Shown piece by piece: positions 45,401 through 48,564 of a DNA stretch of 48,564 bases. The notes beneath the pieces are model-generated. The model saw only the letters and a program-made list of their open reading frames with translations. It did no database searches and had not been told where the DNA came from. Location: NCBI GenBank assembly GCA_947246685.1, contig CAMXSN010000009.1, positions 1 to 48,564 on the forward strand, given 5' to 3'. Source of the DNA: an uncultured Clostridia bacterium (lineage in GTDB: Bacteria > Bacillota > Clostridia > Christensenellales > UBA3700). Made by a program: the position numbers and the translations under genes. The first letter of the stretch is position 1, and each line of letters opens with the position of its first letter.

Positions 45401-46199
45401 GCAAGCCAACGGTCAGATGAGCCTTTTTGGACTGATAGAAGACGATTCGTCCGACGCCGAAGACAACGTGCCTTATCTCAAAGAGTACGGCGATAAGCAA
45501 CTTTTGGCGCTTGAAAAAGAGGTGCTCAACGTTTACGTCAGCGGACATCCGCTCGACGATTACAGAGAGGAAATGAATAAATTCGATTTCAATATTTCCA
45601 AAATATCCGATTTGCTAGCAAAGAATCTCGACGAAGACGAACTTGACGAGAGCGATCTTCAGCTCATCGCTCAATACGAAAATCAGAGAGTTGTTCTTGG
45701 ATGTATGATGTCGAAAATCGAGAAGAAGACTACCAAGAGCGGCGGCGTAATGGCGTATGCTTCGGTGGAAGACCTCTATTCGGAAATGGAAGCCGTATTT
45801 TTCCCTAAGACTTACGAGAAATACAGAAGTATGTTGGTCAACGACAATATAGTTATTCTCAACGGAATAATCAAGCGAAACAACGGCAAACTCTCGCTCA
45901 ACGTTATGGAAGTTCAGCCTTGGCATAAGAGCGAAAACGAAGAAACGCCGAGCGAGCGTGCCGCGGCGCCGTCGGTAGGGCACAAAAAAGTTTTTATCAA
46001 AATCGACGACAGAGTCACGTATAATCAGGTGTTGGAAATTATAGAGGTATTTCCCGGCACGGACACGGTTATATTTAAGATGTTCGACAGCGACAAACCG
46101 CAGATGTATTGCAAGGGAGTTAACACCAGAAACAACAATTTTGTCAATCGAATCAAAGCCGTCGTAGGACATGCCAATATCGTGCTTAGGGAAAGTTGA
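42429..46199 (+). CDS. dnaE: DNA polymerase III subunit alpha, DnaE
   Basis: A 1256-residue replicative polymerase of the C family. The PHP domain begins at HLHVHSEYSLLDG (about residues 60-72). The catalytic palm motif PDFDIDFCMDRRGEVI lies at about 453-468, and the GPGRGSGVGSIIAY motif precedes it. The C-terminal part has the helix-hairpin-helix and OB-fold regions (from about 960). The N-terminus carries about 55 extra charged residues (MEENKFENLQGG onwards) before the PHP domain, longer than usual. GGAGGAGG lies upstream of the ATG inside whiA, so translation is coupled. In Bacillota DnaE usually acts with PolC, which is not in this window. Confidence 0.97.
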   Translation: MEENKFENLQGGLLDSIDDLLGSNAPIRSEDKPAKSQDKSSPRTQSDLAKNEYAKKYKKPFVHLHVHSEYSLLDGLARITKGKKSPLLDACKDMEMPGCALTDHGNMFGAYTFYKAANARNIKPIIGCEFYTCSDMTKTDSAERNHLVLLAKNNEGYKNLVKLDSLAYIDGYYYKPRIDLELLARHSEGVICLSACLSGKIPRLLSAGDYDGAKEYALKLQSMFAEGDFYIELQDHGLEDQRAIRNDLVRIADEIGAKLVATNDVHYVNREDYIAQDILVRINTGKTINESTGMEMGNDQFYLKSYEEMAEIFSWCPEAVTNTVEVMEKCNVKIDKEDLYPPYTPDDGSKPEEYLRKLAYEGLAKKYDVITDEIRERAEYELGIIIRTGFAEYYLIVWDFINYARSQGIPVGPGRGSGVGSIIAYAVGITNLDPLKYQLFFERFLNPERVSAPDFDIDFCMDRRGEVIDYVIRKYGKEKVCQILALGTMKAKGAIKDVARVYNVPLDIVNSTTKLIPNTPGVTLDKVLGRDPSTKEDDLKLRNPEVIEIYEKNPDMHRVIDMALKIEGLPRNCSKHAAGVVICKEVISDHVPLQRNGPDITTQFQKEEVEELGMLKMDFLGLTTLTDIDKALKYVKENHGKEIDFDKLGYDDPEVYKLIGTGETEAVFQLESAGMKNFLKGYQPKNLEEVIAGISLYRPGPMSCIPAYLKARSNRDLIKYDAPQLENILDVTFGFFVYQEQVMQAVQACAGYTLGRADNLRRAMGKKKVDVMKAEKTVFINGCDAVAEVVNDQGIVIKKAAPAVEGAVKRGISPESAEKIFDEMADFAKYAFNKSHAAAYATLTYQTAYLKRYYMLELFAAVINNRITKSDEIAKYLGYVKNYDKKIYPPDINKSDVIFTVENDDGLRFGLGGIKNVGEAAMQALVAERKANGEYKSIGDMLGRLPAGTVNKKMIECLIKAGAFDSFGHTRAALAASYESIMLLSIHDKKMQANGQMSLFGLIEDDSSDAEDNVPYLKEYGDKQLLALEKEVLNVYVSGHPLDDYREEMNKFDFNISKISDLLAKNLDEDELDESDLQLIAQYENQRVVLGCMMSKIEKKTTKSGGVMAYASVEDLYSEMEAVFFPKTYEKYRSMLVNDNIVILNGIIKRNNGKLSLNVMEVQPWHKSENEETPSERAAAPSVGHKKVFIKIDDRVTYNQVLEIIEVFPGTDTVIFKMFDSDKPQMYCKGVNTRNNNFVNRIKAVVGHANIVLRES

Positions 46200-46258
46200 C
46201 GCAACGTTAGCAATGTTTGATAAAAAAAATATAAATACATTGAGAAATCAAGGTTAAA

Positions 46259-46291
46259 TTTGTAGCAAAAACGACTCGTATTTGATATAAT
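46259..46291 (+). promoter_or_regulatory. pfkA promoter with a TTTGTAGCAAAAA box
   Basis: TTTGTAGCAAAAA (46259-46271), 14 bases, then TATAAT (46286-46291) preceded by TGA. The layout is identical to that of the glgP promoter. Confidence 0.6.
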
Positions 46292-46314
46292 ACTAACCGA
46301 TAAATATTTTATGC

Positions 46315-46331
46315 TCCGACTCATAGTCGGA
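46315..46331 (+). promoter_or_regulatory. hairpin in the pfkA leader
   Basis: Perfect 7-bp stem tccgact (46315-46321) / agtcgga (46325-46331) with loop cat, between the predicted transcription start (about 46298) and the AGAGGA ribosome site. Confidence 0.5.
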
Positions 46332-46347
46332 CGGCAAAAGAGGAAAT

Positions 46348-47313
46348 ATGAAAAAGATAGCGGTATTGACGAGCGGCGGCGACGCTCCCGGAATGAACGC
46401 GTGCGTCAGGGCGGTCGTTCGTTATGCAATTTACAATGGTCTCAACGTATACGGTATCGAAAGAGGTTATACGGGACTTATCAACAACAATATCAAAGAG
46501 ATGAACAAGCGTTCCGTTTCCGATATAATTCAGAGAGGCGGCACGATTCTCAAGACGGCCAGATGCCCTCAGTTCAAAGAAGACGAATATATGCAGATGG
46601 CAGTGGACAATATGGAGGCTTACGGCATAGAAGGTCTTGTCGTCATAGGCGGCGACGGAAGTTACAGAGGAGCGCTGGATCTGTATAAAAAGTTTGGAGT
46701 GCAGACGATAGGCATTCCCGGTACGATCGATAACGACCTAGCCTACACCGACTATACGCTCGGTTTCGACACCAGCGTCAACACCGTGGTTTCCGCGATC
46801 AACAATCTCAGAGACACGATGACTTCTCACGAAAGAGTATGTATTATCGAGGTTATGGGAAGGAAGTGCGGCGACATAGCGCTTTACGCGGGTATTTGCG
46901 GCGGCGCGGAGATAATACTCGTACCCGAGGTCGAGTTTGATCTCAAGACCGTCGTCAAGAAAATCTGTCTCAACCAAAGAGTGGGCAAGAATTCTGACAT
47001 CATCGTGCTTGCGGAAGGAGTATGCAAAGCCGAAGAACTAAAACAGCAGCTTAAAGACAACGGCGTAAAAGGGTCTATCAAGACCACTACGCTCGGCTAT
47101 ATACAAAGAGGCGGCGCTCCGTCTATGTCCGACCGAGTGCTCGCCGCAAGATGCGCGGTCAGAGCGGTGGATTTGCTCATGGCGAATATGGGAGGCAGAG
47201 TCGTCGGTATCAAGGACAATCAAATAATTGACGTCGATATAGAAGAAGCCTTGCAAAAGCATAGCAAATTCGATAAGACGCTCTACGACACGGCGATGAT
47301 ATTGGGACTTTAA
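46348..47313 (+). CDS. pfkA: ATP-dependent 6-phosphofructokinase
   Basis: A 321-residue enzyme converting fructose-6-phosphate to fructose-1,6-bisphosphate. It starts MKKIAVLTSGGDAPGMNA. GGDGS with Gly104, and PGTIDND with Gly125 and catalytic Asp128, mark it as the ATP-using type rather than the pyrophosphate-using type (which has Asp and Lys at these places). TLGYIQRGGAPS is the conserved substrate-binding motif. The length is typical of the bacterial homotetramer. AGAGGA lies just before the ATG. It follows dnaE, as in many Clostridia, but pyk does not follow here. Confidence 0.97.
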   Translation: MKKIAVLTSGGDAPGMNACVRAVVRYAIYNGLNVYGIERGYTGLINNNIKEMNKRSVSDIIQRGGTILKTARCPQFKEDEYMQMAVDNMEAYGIEGLVVIGGDGSYRGALDLYKKFGVQTIGIPGTIDNDLAYTDYTLGFDTSVNTVVSAINNLRDTMTSHERVCIIEVMGRKCGDIALYAGICGGAEIILVPEVEFDLKTVVKKICLNQRVGKNSDIIVLAEGVCKAEELKQQLKDNGVKGSIKTTTLGYIQRGGAPSMSDRVLAARCAVRAVDLLMANMGGRVVGIKDNQIIDVDIEEALQKHSKFDKTLYDTAMILGL

Positions 47314-47329
47314 TAATAATCGCATATGG

Positions 47330-47360
47330 ACGCGCTTTCGTTTTCCGAAGGCGCGTTTTT
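47330..47360 (+). terminator. intrinsic terminator after pfkA
   Basis: 11-bp stem acgcgctttcg (47330-47340) / cgaaggcgcgt (47346-47356) with one G-T pair, 5-base loop, followed by a run of T to 47360. Confidence 0.9.
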
Positions 47361-47444
47361 ACAATCAATCACGCGTATTATATTTTACAAATCATATGAT
47401 TGTGTATATTAAAATGTAAAGTGAAGATTAAGAGAAAAATTTCA

Positions 47445-47473
47445 TTGACAAAACGCGCGCGTTGATATATAAT
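47445..47473 (+). promoter_or_regulatory. perfect consensus sigma-A promoter
   Basis: TTGACA (47445-47450), 17-base spacer, TATAAT (47468-47473). Transcription would begin near 47480 and leave a leader of about 107 bases before the membrane protein gene. A small hairpin catata/tatatg (about 47496-47513) lies in the leader. Confidence 0.8.
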
Positions 47474-47587
47474 ACTTAATAGTTATAAGGTTGGCATATA
47501 CGAAGATATATGTTCAAGTTGGATATATTTCTATAAGAATCGATTCGGACAAATGAAAACCTGTTTAAGGATTTCGGAGGTATTCAA

Positions 47588-48484
47588 ATGCAATATTGGT
47601 GGCTGGCTTTGATAATATTGGCGTTAGCCGTAGTGGAAGTTTATTTGGCTTATTTATTGAGAAACAAAAGAAAACTCAGTATGATTTTACTTTTTTCTCT
47701 CGGCACCGCGTTGTTGATTTTCAAATCCATAGAATTCGGCATATTGAGAAAAGAAGCGCGTTATCCCGTTGAATTTTCTCATATCTCGTATTTTGTATTC
47801 GGAGCGGTGATGCTCGCGGGAGTCAAACCTATTAGACCTTTTGCGGCGATATGCAGCGTGCTTGCAGGTTTCGGATTCATAATAGGCGCAGTGTTTGCGC
47901 CGTCCAACGTCGTTACGTCGGCATCAGATCCCAAATTATATTTTATCATAGTCGGAATAGTGCAACACTTGATCTTGTGGTTTGCGGGAATTACCATGCT
48001 TATCAGTTTGGATAGATACCGAGTCAAGGAAGTTTGGATTTTGCTTGTGGGTATTGCTATAATGCTGATCTTCTCCGTTCTCGTTCACAAGAGAATACTA
48101 TATAAAGATTTTGTCAAATGGGACGATATGGTTATTATCGATATACTTACCGGCAACATTCTCGGATACGTACTGCCCGAAAAGTTCCTTACGATGCCTG
48201 TCAGAGTAACAGGCGTAATAGGCGCGTTCGCTTTGTTGGGCGGTATCTTCTGGGCGTTCTACTTTATCAACAGAAAAGCCTTCGAAATACGACAGAAGAA
48301 GGGTATAGAGCTTAAAGACGAAGATTTTGAGTTGGGAATATGGCCTTTAATAAAATATTTTATTAATAAAAAGAACAAACCTTCGGCTCCTGCGGTCGAA
48401 TGCGCGGAGCCTGTCTCTTCGGAAGAGCCGATTGTCGAAAGCATAGAGGAGAGAGAAGAGACCCCTATAGAAACTCAAAAATAA
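47588..48484 (+). CDS. multi-pass membrane protein, possibly YwaF/TIGR02206-like
   Basis: A 298-residue integral membrane protein with about six to seven hydrophobic helices (roughly residues 4-22, 30-50, 60-78, 82-102, 118-140, 147-165 and 205-228). FSHISYFVFGAVML resembles the conserved helix of YwaF/TP0381-type proteins, but the match is weak. A cytosolic C-terminal tail of about 65 residues is charged and ends in Glu/Pro-rich sequence. GGAGGT lies eight bases before the ATG. Strong consensus promoter and long leader suggest high or regulated expression. Function is unknown. Confidence 0.65.
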   Translation: MQYWWLALIILALAVVEVYLAYLLRNKRKLSMILLFSLGTALLIFKSIEFGILRKEARYPVEFSHISYFVFGAVMLAGVKPIRPFAAICSVLAGFGFIIGAVFAPSNVVTSASDPKLYFIIVGIVQHLILWFAGITMLISLDRYRVKEVWILLVGIAIMLIFSVLVHKRILYKDFVKWDDMVIIDILTGNILGYVLPEKFLTMPVRVTGVIGAFALLGGIFWAFYFINRKAFEIRQKKGIELKDEDFELGIWPLIKYFINKKNKPSAPAVECAEPVSSEEPIVESIEEREETPIETQK

Positions 48485-48516
48485 TAGATAATAATTACAG
48501 CCGACGATTAATGCTA

Positions 48517-48564
48517 TGACCCCAAAAAGTTGGACAATAAAATTTAATTAGTTAATTTATTTGA
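48517..48564. mobile_element. probable terminal end of an IS3-type insertion sequence, cut by the window
   Basis: TGACCCCAAAAAGTTGGAC (48517-48535) resembles the terminal inverted repeats of IS3/IS150-group elements. It is followed by AT-rich DNA and the window ends before any transposase. Only one end is visible, so neither length nor duplication of the target can be judged. Confidence 0.4.

Overview
The window looks like a chromosome segment of an anaerobic Bacillota, most likely an uncultured gut-type member of Clostridia (inference). The grounds are pyruvate:ferredoxin oxidoreductase, an EcfA1-EcfA2-EcfT cassette, a GlgC/GlgD pair, WhiA next to DnaE, strong AGGAGG-type ribosome sites and some TTG/GTG starts. 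GC content appears moderate (not computed). Almost all of the DNA is coding. No tRNA, rRNA or CRISPR array was seen.

Layout. 1-6.2 kb: a giant surface protein followed by about 680 bases of gene-free DNA rich in inverted repeats. 6.3-10.5 kb: an apparent operon of an MFS sugar-type transporter, a membrane-anchored ComEC-like metallo-hydrolase, a divergent glutamate-5-kinase-like amino acid kinase and a hypoxanthine/uracil-type DNA glycosylase. 10.6-13.6 kb: a YfbK-like VWA lipoprotein, divergent from a sigma factor plus single-pass membrane protein pair (probably sigma/anti-sigma). 13.7-17.2 kb: nifJ. 17.5-21.5 kb: ecfA1-ecfA2-ecfT-truA-LMW phosphatase operon. 21.6-24.4 kb: rlmI-type methyltransferase, divergent from malQ. 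24.5-29.1 kb: a glycolipid-type glycosyltransferase and acyltransferase operon, divergent from a TetR regulator, then a MATE exporter. 29.2-39.7 kb: a complete glycogen block, glgB-glgC-glgD-glgA-glgP-GH13. 39.8-47.3 kb: murB-PHP-whiA-dnaE-pfkA. 47.4-48.6 kb: a membrane protein and, at the right edge, what looks like the end of an IS3-type element.

How the genes work together. GlgC/GlgD supply ADP-glucose, GlgA elongates and GlgB branches. GlgP, MalQ and the GH13 enzyme degrade or remodel the polymer. PfkA and PFOR carry the sugar on to acetyl-CoA and reduced ferredoxin. glgP and pfkA share a nearly identical promoter (13 identical bases at the same distance from an identical TGATATAAT), suggesting coordinated expression of glycogen breakdown and glycolysis. 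Several proteins here (GlgA, GlgP, EcfA2, the MBL protein) carry unusual Lys/Ala/Thr-rich basic tails.

The best candidates for undescribed biology are the giant two-membrane-helix surface protein with its cytosolic coiled-coil/VEK-repeat/C-terminal module, the structured intergenic region behind it, the shared glgP/pfkA promoter, and the apparently leaderless sigma factor locus.
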